A DNA stretch of 64,000 nucleotides, taken from the NCBI GenBank assembly GCA_023052935.1, contig CM041292.1:27300954-27364953 (forward strand). Reading direction: 5' to 3'. The position numbers and the translations under genes were made by a program. Below are positions 41,000 to 53,238 of this stretch, in pieces (within the stretch, counting starts at the first letter, position 1; every line of letters starts with the position of its first letter). The stretch is from Piezodorus guildinii (Eukaryota; Arthropoda; Insecta; Hemiptera; Pentatomidae). A model generated the notes under the pieces. It was given only the letters and a program-made list of their open reading frames with translations. It did not search any database and was not told where the DNA came from.

Positions 41000-43950
41000 C
41001 AAACTTTTTAATCAGTGTTTAAAAGTTATTACTTTTAAACAACATAGGAGGATGGAGGGTAAGGAAAAGAAGAGCAAAAATATGAATCTTTATCGCCATT
41101 TACTAAAAATTATCTTTATATTGACTCATTTACTTGAAAACGTCTGCAAAAAATTGACTAACATGTTCAAGGTTACTTGATATTTTAAGGGTTAATTTAG
41201 TAATTAATAAACATAAATGTTATTTTGAAAAAATTGTTTTATTAAAATGTTCTTCTGGTAGTTAATGAAGGGCATTCTGAAGTTATTTCTGGAAATATTA
41301 AACTTTTCATTTAATTTATATTAAAATGAATTCCTGCCCTCAGCAGTTTTCAACATTCATGAAAACAAAAAAATTTTCCAGAAAGAACTAAATTTACAGT
41401 GGTGTGGATTTGGTGATCCTTCATTATCATTATAATTATCACACTCTCACATACTTTCAATGAATTATAATAAATATTCAATTGTCGTATGTAAAAATTC
41501 ATCATTTATTTTTTTAAAACTTTTATTAAAAATTATGTTTAATTTCTTAAAATGTTTCTACATTTAAAACAACAAACATGTTTTTATGATATATATATTA
41601 CCCTTGTTTCTATTATTATAACTTCATCATTTAAAAAACATATATAGTATTTAAGATATTATAGATTTTTTTTAAATTATGCCTTCCCTCTCTCCAGCTA
41701 CTTTCATGAACTCTCACAGGACCCCACTCCCATATATTTTCACCTACCCCATCTCTCACTCTGTGTTGGGACCAATATAAGAGAAAACAAAAAATTTTCG
41801 TGAACACTGTGATTGAAAAAGTGGCAAATTTTGAATTTCTTGTCAATGAAAGGGCATTCGTCATTAATCTGAATTGTATTTTAACAAGTTTAGGTTACTT
41901 GGTAGTCGGAAGTAAAACCTAATGAAATAAATGAATAACTGTTTAAAACCCATGCTTTTTAATTTTATAATTATGTATCAGTTTGTTCCAAGACGAGTTT
42001 TGACAATCATTTAACTGTAGAGAAAACTTATGCGCATGCGGATACAGATTTCAAAACGAAAAAAAACGTAGTGCGCAAGTTCCTGGTCTTCAAAGACTCG
42101 TGTTGGAACTCATCATTATGTAAAATAAATATTTCTCTGTAATAAAACATGTGATCCTCTTATTTAAGTTGAGGACCTGAAAAGAATACATTGGCATTCT
42201 TGCTGCTACGGAGCAATATCCTTACCTCAGTTACCACATGAACAGCATTTGATGGAAGACGTTAGCTGTAAAGGCCAATCTACTTGGGTAACATTTCCGA
42301 ACGGAATTACTTCGTTCTTCGGAGTGAGACGATTCGATGAGAATTTCTTTCGAATTCCAAACGAGTGTATTGGACTTGAAAGTGTCGACAGTCTACTGAA
42401 GTAACTGTATTTGTGCAGAGGCTGTAAAATGTAAGTTGTTTAAAGAGGTAGTCTACCTTAACGCTGTATATCAAATGAAAATGTTTTTTTTATATCTGTG
42501 TTAAGCTATCATTACAAGCTACTGCTTAGCACGTAGTTTTTATTTAATTTATTGTGCCTTTACAATAATATTTCTCCAAATCTTAGGAACTAGCCTAGAC
42601 TAAATTGAAAACATTATTATTGAAGAATGCTATGGAGAGAAGGGGAATGGATTTAGTTCTCTCCTCCCCCCCCGCTTTTAAATATGGAAGATCTCTGGGT
42701 CTCCTGATGAAGATGTTTGTCATACCTGAATTACGCCGTTGTGTCCGGAGTAAAAAAGTAACGGATATATTTTTAATAATGATAGTTAAGTTTTTTAACT
42801 AAATAATTCCATACTCTTGAGGTCAACTAGGATTATTTATTATTTTAGTATCCTATTACCTTTGATTGGTGCTCTCTTTGGATGAGTTTATTCAGTGCTG
42901 AAGATTATTTCTTTCATACTAACATTACAATAATTACTAGAAACAAACATTTCTCCATTGCTCTCCTTATGGCAGTATGTATTCTATGTAGTACCAAATT
43001 CTATTTTACTAGCACACCTAACGTTTGGAGTTCTCTTCTCTTTTTGGGTTAATTCATTCATTCACACTCTACTAACATTGAACAGATAAATTATACCTTT
43101 GATTGTCTGGTTTTATTATAAAGTAATTTCTTAAGTATAATTCATTTACCAATTATTTATTTTTAGTACTGCCATTATTCATAATTTTTAGCTTTTCTAT
43201 ATTACATTAATTTTGTATATCATTCATAACTGGTTACATCTTTGACCTAATAATTATTTATGTTTTTGTGTTCATAATTAGGTTTCTATTTTATGGTATT
43301 TATTCTTCATGTAATTCTTGTCTAAGCCCCTTGAAGACCAAAAATGTGTGTTGAGACCTCAACATTTAATAAATAGTTATCAATATTAAACTTTATTCTT
43401 GCCAGCCATCGGGACCAACTCCCTAATTTCTTTTTTCTTTTAAATTGACATGCAAGTACACTCTTTTAGGTTAGAAATGTAAGTTATTTTTTCCACGCCC
43501 TGTCATTACATATTTCGTCATTCGAAAATTAAGTTCGTTCTTCGAAGTAAAAATAATCTTTAATCAAGCATATTTTCTTTACACTTACGTTTGTTTCTCT
43601 TGTATTTTTGTTCCAATATACTTTGGGGAGAAGTGGCATGAAAGAGCCAGTTTACTAAACGGAGCAAAAAAATATACTTTTTGTGAAAGAAATGACGATT
43701 TTTTTTTTCAAAAGTATTCTTTATTTTCTTAAGTATGTAATTCCGTGCAGAAAAATCTTAAATACTATAAAAAAAAGTCAACGAAATATTAATTTTTAAA
43801 AGATGAGTCTTTTGTCTCTTTCAAAACAATCCGGTATTGAAAGAGCTACTAGATGTTATGAAAGAACTAGTCAGCACTATGAAGTATAATAAAAACAAAA
43901 CAAAATTTTAACGAATACTTTTTAGTAAATAATGACATTTTAAAGAAAAC
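41000..43950. other. Intergenic, no gene recognised
   Basis: Mostly AT-rich. A moderately GC-richer stretch at about 42180-42430 ends near a donor-like 'aaatgtaagttg' and could be an untranslated first exon, but nothing supports it further. A weak hammerhead-like motif ('ccttgaagacc...gttgagac') is near 43326. Confidence 0.4.
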
Positions 43951-43954
43951 TTTT

Positions 43955-44370
43955 AATTGTATCCGTCTCATCCATGCAATCATCACTCGCATTTTCAATT
44001 TCTTTCCATTTATCTGGGCAGATATCATTGGTCATGGCATAATCAAATGCTAGCTTCTTTGTTTGATGTCTTGTTAATCCATAGCACATTTTAGAAGCAG
44101 TCTTTAAATAATCCGGAAGTATATTCTCCTCGTCTGTTGTGAAAATACGCCTATTACCTATATTAGGACATAGGAAGATAATTCACCAGTAGCCTTTGCT
44201 TTTTTAACTATATTAACTAAATAGGACCTTGATATATTCAAGACGAGTGCAGTTTTGTTTATGGACTGACCCTTTTCTGGAACTTCATTGACTGCTTCCT
44301 CAATTACCGATTTTTCAGGCCTTCTTCGTTTTTTGGACCAGGCTTTTCCATAATGCAATATCTGAAGCAA
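43955..44370 (-). pseudogene. Broken pogo/CENP-B-like transposase N-terminus
   Basis: The minus strand reads KKRRRPEKSVIEEAVNEV, KGQSINKTALVLNISRSYLV: a psq-type helix-turn-helix. After a frame change at about 44160 it reads NRRIFTTDEENILPDYLKTA and MCYGLTRHQTKKLAYDYA, the linker typical of pogo/Tigger-like transposases. No DDE core follows. Short inverted repeats ('catgaaagagcc' near 43637, 'ggctctttcatgact' near 44500) bracket it and may mark a deleted element. Confidence 0.6.
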
Positions 44371-44699
44371 ATCATTTAATTATAAATGAAAAAATTGCAT
44401 AGTTAGTATTAATTTATTTTACTTGCGAAATTCAAATGCATGGCTAGGATAGAGCCGGTTATGAAAGAGCCAACTCCTTCAAGGCCTATTCACCCGGCTC
44501 TTTCATGACTTGTTTTTTAAATAAATATAATATACAAAATAACGACAATATCGAAACTTTAGCGGCTAATTTTTTATGAAGCTAAAAGGCCAAATGTATG
44601 TACAAAACCAATCTACAATGCATTTACCTATATTTTTTTTACAACAAAATACTAAAAAACAACTTAAATGAAGCAAAATACTTACTTTTAAGTGCCATA

Positions 44700-45770
44700 A
44701 ACTTTAACTCGATGTAGCAGTGTCCGTTGGTTATGGCGAACTTTCAAATGTTTGTGGGTAAGGGAAATCAATGCTGCCACATAAAAATATTTTGCCACTT
44801 AAACGTTTTTATTTCGCACCATGGGTACTCTTTCCCCTCAAAAACTACCATTCTGAGCTAAACCTCAGTTATATTCCAGTTTATCGCCTTTCGAGATTTC
44901 ACCACAAAAACGTTCCCTCGGACCTATTTTCCCATCTGTCTGTGGGCTTGCTCATGCGCAGTACAGATTTTCTCTCCGGGACCTGTATTGAAGGAACAGA
45001 CCTAACGTATCTTTGGTCCCGATGAAGTCAGCAGCCGTAGCTGAAGCAATAATAATTCCAACAATTTATTGCGTAAGATTGGGTAATTTTTTATATCACT
45101 TCAGATTCTCAGGTGTAAGGGTGGAGAGATTTGCCTGTAAGTTCCGTTTCCGGGAAACTTGAAATGGCATCACTGCTTTTTTAAACAAAGAAGACATGTT
45201 ACAGAAAGAAAACTAGAATGTTGCAAAAAATATTCCAACTCTGAATCAACAGTTATTTTTACCAGGAAGATATTCATTCATACCTCAAAATCATCGGTAC
45301 TTCTTCAAAAACCGTCTTTATTAGAAAATATGTGAAATATCAATGAATTTATTGCCTTGTAAGGCATAAATTATCCTCCTTATTAATGGAATTCAGCAAT
45401 CATTCCTTTCGAAAACGAATAGGGAGAAGAACCATCTCCTATGATGGAATATTAACTGTTAATATTTTCCAGTGCTAGAAGTAGAATAAAGTGCAATACT
45501 TCGTTGCTTCATCAGTGCTAGTTACAATTAATTGCACTAAGCTTAATTTCTGATGTGTTTTGCAGACATTAAACCCAACTCTTAGAGGATTAGTCACAAT
45601 CTTCTAAAATTATTTACTCATCACAAAAGTGAATAATATTCTCCACATGTATAGAAATTATGAATACATATGTATCTGCTTTATATTTAGTAATTAATAG
45701 CAATGGTTTAAGAATAACTTAATTATTGAACAATGTTAATAACATTAATGGTTCTTCCTTTGCTAATGTA
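44700..45770. other. Intergenic upstream of zinc-finger gene, GC-richer patch
   Basis: A GC-richer patch at about 44830-45050 lies upstream of the zinc-finger gene and could be promoter or untranslated DNA. I see no TATA box or recognised coding exon. The rest, to about 45770, is AT-rich. Confidence 0.3.
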
Positions 45771-45903
45771 ACCTTCTCTCGAGTGAGACAATCATACGTT
45801 CCGGTCAGGATTGACGGCTGGTTAGACTGTCCTTTTTTGTTGATTAACTATTTTTTTTTCTTAAATTTGGTTAAGTAATATTTGCCATCTGTGAAGTGAA
45901 AAT

Positions 45904-48900
45904 ATGGAGACAATCGCTATCAAACAAGAACCATTGTTTTTTAACGAATCTTCGTCTAATAAAGGTGAGGAATGACTTAAAAGTATAATTTTTATTGTCT
46001 AGTGGTTAAATTTCGTGTATTTTTATTTTTTATATATTTTACTTTATGATTGAAAATTTTATTTTTAATCCTTCATTAAACATTGAAGTGCTAAATCGAC
46101 TTTTTCTTACCAAATGAAATTACTCTACATATCTACTCAATGTTTTATTATTTTCTATTTTCCATATTGTCAGGATTTTATTAGGGACTATTCCTCCATT
46201 AATATGTTTAACTTTTGTATTTATTATCCATTTTAGAATAATCATCCTTAAGTTCTATTATTAATTTTATTCTTTTATTTTAACAGTCACCGACTGCTGT
46301 TTAACAATAAAACAAGAACCAGATTTCGAATTTGGCGAATTATCCCAAAGTGTTGGTAAGAAATTTTTATTGACCCATTAAATTTGTCACAGAAGCTGGA
46401 ATGTTGTTTTTCTAGTAATTTTTTTTTTCTATTTTTAAAATAGATTGTGTAATTTATAGGTCTTTTAACTGAATTAAATACTTCAGCTGAAGCCTCTGGC
46501 TCATTTGTAGAAATAAAAGAAGAACCATCTTCTCTCCATTTTACTGGTAAAGTAGATTATTTATGTATATTTTTTTATTTTTAAAACTTCATGTTGGATT
46601 TTTATTTAAAAGAATAAAACTGCTGTTCTATGATAGTTGCCATGGTGACTAGCTTGTTTCAGCTGGTGCTCCTTAGTTACCAAATTTCAGATATTTTAAA
46701 TTACAAAATATTTTCTCAAGCAATCATATGTATTATAGAGAAAGAATAACAGATGGAGAATAAAGGTTGCTATGGCAACTAAAGTAGTATTGGTTAAACA
46801 AACTTTTCCTACTTTTTGTTGTTTATTCATTTAATGTCACTTTTGGCTGATTGGACTGAATGCTATAGTGGAAGTCATAAATTTTGCTTCTCTGATTTAA
46901 TTATGATAGAGATCTTTAATGATTAGAAGCAGTATGGTCTTGCAGATAGAGCACTAGTCTAATGTTCTCTGGGTCCTGGGTTCGAATACCGTCTATGACA
47001 GAATATTATTTACTCTGTTAATTCACCCAAGGGGCGATCCTAGAGTATGGAGATCCTCCTGGGATACACCCAGCCTCTTTAAAGTGGGTACTCAAATTGG
47101 GAGGAAAACCTGAAGGCTGAGTGTGATCAAGGCCTCATCACCTCACTGCATGGCCGTTGGCCTAGAAACAGTACAAGTCTCTATATGTACTGAGCCCAGG
47201 ACCCTTCATGGGTTGTAGAGGAACAGGTTGTTTTCTTTTTCTTTTAACGATTTCCTGACATCCCACAGGCTCAGGACCATCAATTTACATCTCTTCTGCA
47301 GGCTGCCTTAAAGTAGGATTTTTTACTCTCTTTAAAAATCCTAGGTTCATTTCCCGGGTTCGATCCCATGGTCTTGGGCATAAAAGACTGTTTGCCAATG
47401 TTTTGACTGTCATTGTAGCTCATGGCTAATCAGGCCTCTGTGATACATTCACGACAGGGCTGAATGTCCTATTTTTCTCAGCTTTGTAATTAATTTTAAA
47501 GCACTTTGATATTGGGTGGGAATGTTATGAATACGTAACTATTAAAAAGGGTAGAGATGTAAAGAATTATAGAAGTAATAACGTATTGCAATCCACCTGT
47601 GGCTCACACATGATTCTCCCATCAAGTGGTGTGAGTGGCGGTGGTACACTCTGGCATCAATGTATTAGTTAAGGAAAGGCAACTAGGAAAAGATAGAAAA
47701 ATCTCACAATGGTCAATTATTGTTATTATTTATTATATATTAATTTTATTGTTTGCTTTTTCCTAGATTTTGAAGTGAACCATATTGCAGGAGATGAAAA
47801 ACCTTTTAATAAATGGAACCAACCTTCAACTTCTTTATGTAAATTTCCACATTTTTCTTTGTAAAAAGCCTTTGTTTTATTTATATTTAAATATTATATT
47901 TTTCCTTGCTTTATTTATAGGCATAGCAGAAGAAATTAAGGATACTATAAAGTTGGAAAGATGTAATTCTCCTAAAGGTATTTAATGGTTTTAAAAACTT
48001 TTTGTTTCTGTTTTTATGTTAACCGCAATGCTTATGTTTTGTTGGCTCAACAACTTAATATGCCACTTTTAATATTTTATTAGTCAAGGATAGCATCTTC
48101 CAGTTGTTTCTAGTTTATTTACTATCTGAATATTTTATACTATTCTTTTTTGATTTATTATTTTCAATAATAGACAACATGGCTTTCACTTACCTCAGCT
48201 GTTAAAATGAATTTAAGACATATTAAACAAACGAATATAAAAATTTTAAAGTTAATTTAAATAAAAAGTTAATTCAATTTTGTTGGAAACATATGATTTA
48301 GATTAAATAATATAGCAATGTCAAATATTATTAGATATAATTATCAGTAATTATTTTATGCTCTATTTTTTACTTTACTTCATTTATGTATCACAATACT
48401 TTTTACAGCTTTGTATATAAGGTAATATCTTTTCTAAAATCTTTAGCTTTCCAACGGTATATTATACCTCTATGTTATTGCACTTATGTTCAAAAAAACA
48501 AAAATTACATTAGAAAAATATATTTGCTATTTTCTCCTTTAGTTGGTTATCAAATTCCTTCAAATTTTATATTTAGTCGCTTGTTATCAATCCTAATAAG
48601 ATATAGGCAATTCTGACTAGAATTAAAGGTACTTTAGAGAAAGAAAATTTAAATTTTACATTGATAAGGCGAGTTTAATCAAAATCATTAGAGCTGTTTT
48701 TGAGAAAATTGTTAAAAAGTGCAAAATGTATGGTGAAAAAAGTGCAAAGTAGCACTTCCGGTCCGCATATTTGGTGAAAAAGTTGCTGTGACATGTCGGG
48801 CATATAGTTGTCAATTAGTTGTCAATGAAACTTTAGTTTTGTACTATTTTTCGTGCTTGACTTACCCTCTCCCCCTCCTCCCACACAAACATAGACTTGT

Positions 48901-51900
48901 TTTCAGAACTTGATTATTTGGACTCAGGGGACCCCAAAACATGTATTTCTGTTGAAAACCGGATTTAGGAAATTTTCATACTTGCAATACTTTTCCTTAC
49001 TGTATATATCATATACAGGTAAGTGTAAGTAATAAGTCCAAACTAACCTATTACTTTTGAATAGCAACTTTGTATCTTTGATGTACGTATGATTACTGGC
49101 AAATGATAAAGGATTGTATAACATTTTCCTTGTGTTAACTATTGCATTTCGGTTAAAACATTTTCTTTATCATTATCCTTACCTCATCACTGACAGAAAT
49201 TATTTTTAATGATGCTATTCTTGACTACAAGTGTTAAGTCGACTGGAGGTGGGACCTTATTGAATAAATATCATTTTTCAGATTGGATGTAAATAAGTCC
49301 ATGACATACAAAGCCAACTTGAAGTGGCCTGCTATCTTATGGAAGTGAGGAAACAATGGAATTTCCTATTGCTCTTTTCTGGAAAATTCTCCTTAGGTTT
49401 TGTCTTCACCGTTGTAGTAAGATAATATTTCTTGTGTGTCTTGATTGATTCTAGTAGAATTTTATTTTCTGATATGATCAAATACCATATTTAGGTTTGC
49501 ATTGAATTAATTTATTAGTTGTTTTTTTTTTTTTTTTTGTTTTTTTTAGCAGAGCATGCAAGATTTGCTTATATTTTAGATTTTTAATATTTATCTATTT
49601 TTTTCTAATCATCAATTGATCCAGTTTTGTCGCTGTTTAAATATTGCTGTTAGGAATGCTTGTTTTATTTTTAAATTTAATAGAGAGATTTGCACTTTTT
49701 GATTTTTTTTTCCTATTCAGATTGCTTTACTTATTTAACAATTTTCATTCTTCTTATAACATTTTAGTTTATGGTGAAGAGGAATGGACTGCATATTATT
49801 TTCAGCTTTTTGCTTGGAATAGCTTATTTATACGTGCTTGTTTTATTAATTTATCTCTTGGCTTTTCTATATTTTGAAACTAACTGAATCACAATTCAAT
49901 GAAGACCAGCATCATGACATAATTATTAACAAACCTAATTTATCTAATATTGTTTTATATACTAAGTATAATAAACATATTTCTTTATTATTAATTTTAT
50001 ATATTCCTTTAATGGATATACAGTATACTGGGATTAATCATTGAAAAAAAAAATGTTAAACAGGAATGTCTGTGTTTTAATTTTTGAAAGTCATTCCTGC
50101 TTAAATATAAATTATTATTGTTATTTCTGCCTTCATATAACATTTAGGTTTGTAAAAAAGTCTTCAATTGAAGTTCCAGTCGTTTCACTCTAATGTTTTT
50201 TTCCACATCCGGGCAATATGTAGAAGAAGGCCGGTCCCTATAAGCCAATATTTTGAAGTATTTACATTAAATATATGGACAAAATTTATCAATACAATAT
50301 ATTTATAAATTTTTAATTGAATCTCAATGAATTTAAATATTTTTCAAACATATACCAGTTTGATCTGGAATCCAATGGAATGTTTGATTCAGTTTTAGTC
50401 AAAACAATTTGTGTTTGTGAAGGCCACAGATGATTTATCCTTTTTTATTTGATATAACAATCTACCAAAATTCAGTTATTATCAACACCATGACTAGCCT
50501 ACAAATGTAGGAGGATTTTATTTTTATGATTACGCCTCTAACTGGCGTGTCATGGAATGCTGAGTTAGATTTTGCACCATGGAATGTTCAAGCTCATAAC
50601 AGAGATGTAGTTGTCCCTGGATAGAACAGTACAAGAAGATGTAACTTATGGTGAATAGCATTAACAGGTTAACCATTATTCATGGCTATACCCCTTCATG
50701 AGGGAAAGAAAATCAAAACCCAACTGCTGGTACAAGATTTGCTGTCTAATGGTAAGGAAATCAGTTAAAAGTCCAAGATCACTCTTGTATTTTACTTTTT
50801 ATTTGTGAAGAATACTTTATCCAGCTTAGGTACACCAAGTTTCTTATGAGTGGACTTGTTCAAGATTTAAAGTTGTTCAAGAGAAGGTTGTTGTTCACTC
50901 CCAAGTTAATATTCATTAGTTATTTTTGCATGTTAAAATATGAGTGCATGTATTTCTAAATATATGCACTTTCGCATTGCTGTAAAATAAGTGTTATTTT
51001 TATCTAAATTAATTTTGTTATTAGTTAAATAAAATCTGTATTTATAACATTAAAATTTGAAAATATATGCTCTATAAAGTTCTTTACTATACATTTTAAA
51101 GTATTTGATAGATAAACAACCATATTCTTCAAGTTTCTATTTTTATGATCATTAGTAATTAATTTTCCAGTATAATTTTATTTATTATTATTTATGTTTT
51201 TGTTTAGATCGACCATTCCTTTGTTACCACTGTGGAGAAACATCACATGATATATCAGATTTAGAAGTGCACATAAAGGTCCATCATCTTTGGGAATTGG
51301 ACTTCTTAAAGGAAGTAAAAGGAACTGCCAAGCATAAGTTATTCCGATGTCCTTATTGCAAGTTCAAATCTTCAAAAATTACTAACCTCAAGGGTCATGT
51401 GACCTCAAAACATGCAAAGAAAAAGCCTCTTGTTTGTCCACAATGTGAATTCAAATGTATCCAAGCTGGCTCATTTAACAGGCACGTTATAGAAGTCCAT
51501 GGAGGTGGAGTGAAGCCGTTTGCTTGCCCCCACTGCGACTACAGGGCAATGCGTCCAAGTGTAATTAAGTACCATGTCATGGCAAAGCACGATAGGCTGA
51601 AGCCTCATTCCTGCCCGCATTGCCAGTTCAAGACTGCTCACACGTCACACCTCAAAGCTCATATTCAAGCTTTACACGATAAGGTCAAACCATATGCTTG
51701 TCCTCATTGCCAGTTCAAATCAGCTCATTCAACATATCTCAAATTCCATGTGATGGCAATGCACGGAACTGACAAACCATATGCCTGCCCTCATTGCCCG
51801 TATCGATCGGTTCAATCTGGCCACGTCAAGTACCATGTGAAAGCTGTTCATGAGAAGAAAAAATTGTATGCTTGCCCGCATTGCGATTTCCGATCTGCGC

Positions 51901-52418
51901 ATAATAGCTACCTGAAGATTCATATCAGATCGAAGCATGATAAAGTAAAGCCATATACTTGTCCACATTGTGACTATGCATCGGCTGAATCTGGCCATCT
52001 CAGGTCACACATAATGGCTAGGCATGAAAAGAGGAAACCGTTTGCTTGTGATAGATGTGAATTCAGGTCTGCCGAGCGAATCAATCTTCAGTTCCATATT
52101 ATGGCGAGGCACGATAAGGTAAAACCTTACGGTTGTCCACAATGCGAATATCGATGTGTCCAGTCCGGTCACCTTAAATCTCATATTACTGCACGGCATA
52201 TGAAAGCTAAGCCGTACGGTTGCCCTCACTGTCAGTTTAAGTCAGCTCATTCCAATTATCTTAAAACTCATATATTAGCTGTGCATCAAAAGCTGAGGCC
52301 TTATTCCTGTCCACATTGTGATCATACTTCATCCCAATCAAGTCATCTGAAATATCATATCCGGGCGAAACATGAAAAAATTAAACGCAAGAAAGGCAAA
52401 AAAGCAAGGCATTCATAG
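45904..52418 (+). CDS. C2H2 zinc-finger protein, 518 aa, six exons
   Basis: A probable nuclear DNA-binding regulator. Exons: 45904-45964, 46287-46355, 46460-46546, 47767-47838, 47921-47977, 51208-52418; every intron is phase 1 and GT-AG. The start ATG at 45904 (aaaatATGG) gives METIAIKQEP. The N-terminal exons carry IKQEP (exon 1), TIKQEP (exon 2), EIKEEP (exon 3) and IKLE (exon 5), all matching the hydrophobic-K-x-E sumoylation consensus. The last exon encodes 13 C2H2 fingers: one slightly apart (CYHCGETS), then 12 in tandem with C-P-x-C, a 12-residue loop, H-x4-H and K-x-KP-type linkers. A basic tail (KRKKGKKARHS) follows. I do not recognise a specific orthologue; the target is unknown. The upstream 5' UTR probably begins after about 45780. 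Confidence 0.9.
46636..46649 (+). promoter_or_regulatory. RFX X-box-like palindrome 1
   Basis: gttgccatggtgac fits the RFX X-box pattern (GTNRCC, 0-3 bases, RGYAAC) except for one base in the second half. It is in intron 3 of the zinc-finger gene. Confidence 0.3.
46766..46779 (+). promoter_or_regulatory. RFX X-box-like palindrome 2
   Basis: gttgctatggcaac fits the same pattern with one mismatch in the first half, 117 bases after site 1. Together the two may instead be inverted ends of a small repeat. Confidence 0.3.
46818..47400 (-). repeat. SINE family B copy split by a family C SINE
   Basis: Family B body at 46818-46924 continues at about 47241-47400 ('cctgacatcccacaggctc', 'cccgggttcgatccc'). 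The break is exactly at the family C insertion. The tRNA-like head beyond 47400 is decayed. Confidence 0.75.
46925..47240 (+). repeat. SINE family C inserted in the family B SINE
   Basis: A full-length copy: head 'agcagtatggtcttgcagat', B-box-like 'gggttcgaatacc', tail 'ttcatgggttgtagaggaac'. The flanking duplication is ctttaatgatt (46914-46924) and cttttaacgatt (47241-47252). Confidence 0.85.
48171..49037 (+). repeat. Unclassified TIR repeat family, copy 2
   Basis: It starts at 'ggctttcacttacctcag' and ends 'acaggtaagtgtaagtaa', with the same landmarks as copy 1 ('ccaacggtatatta', 'tttgctattttctcctttag', 'gttgaaaaccgga'). It sits in the last intron of the zinc-finger gene. The remainder of that intron to 51207 is AT-rich with no recognised gene. 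Confidence 0.6.
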
Positions 52419-52734
52419 GCATTTTGATGTTTAAAAAAAACTTATGATTATTTCATGGTTGAAATTGTGACTGAGATGCACTATAATAAGCAAGATTATT
52501 GTTTGAAACGATTATCAGTATTCTGTCATTAATTTCCCTTTGGTTGAGGTGATCATTACTTTAACTGTTGCTCACATTATGCGGTTTAAATTATTATTCT
52601 ATATTAATGAGGATTGATCAATACTACTATTGGCACCCATTTGTACATCTGGAAGAATGTGATTGGTTAATTTGATGTATAGTGATAATCTTTCAATCAC
52701 TATACCTCTGTTAAAAAGATTTATTTGCAGTTGA

Positions 52735-52740
52735 AATAAA
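52735..52740 (+). terminator. Zinc-finger gene polyadenylation signal
   Basis: AATAAA lies 317 bases after the stop; it is the first consensus signal downstream in the sense direction. Confidence 0.55.
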
Positions 52741-53238
52741 ACTGAGAACTCAAAAATTTTTGGTTTACTTTTTTATTGTATGTAAAAAAAAGTTATCAGG
52801 ATCTTTTCTATTTTTCTTTAGAAATAAACTAAACATGTATAATTTACATTTATTGTTTAGAATACCATCAAGATTTATGCAGTTAAATGTTTAAACTGGT
52901 ATGAGACTCGGATTGAAAAAGAAACATGCACATATAGTTTATTAAACTTATGAAAGTAAAATAACTATATTAATTGAGTCACATAAAAGGTATTAAAAAA
53001 AAAAAAGAAGATTCAATCCAAATATATATATATAGAATAGAATAGAAAAGAAAAAAAAATTATTCTGGGACTAGTTCCCCCAAGAATAACAGTTATGTAC
53101 AATTAAAATTTAAAATATTTCTGGCCAACAGACAAAATAAACATGAATATTTATTATTTACAATATTAGCCAGAAAAATGATCTATATGCTATTTTAACC
53201 TTAGGAAAGGATAGAAAATAACTGGTAAAAATCTGATG

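Noticed and set aside
51729..52229. Minus-strand open frames in the zinc-finger exon
   Set aside because: Shadows produced by the repeated finger codons on the other strand.
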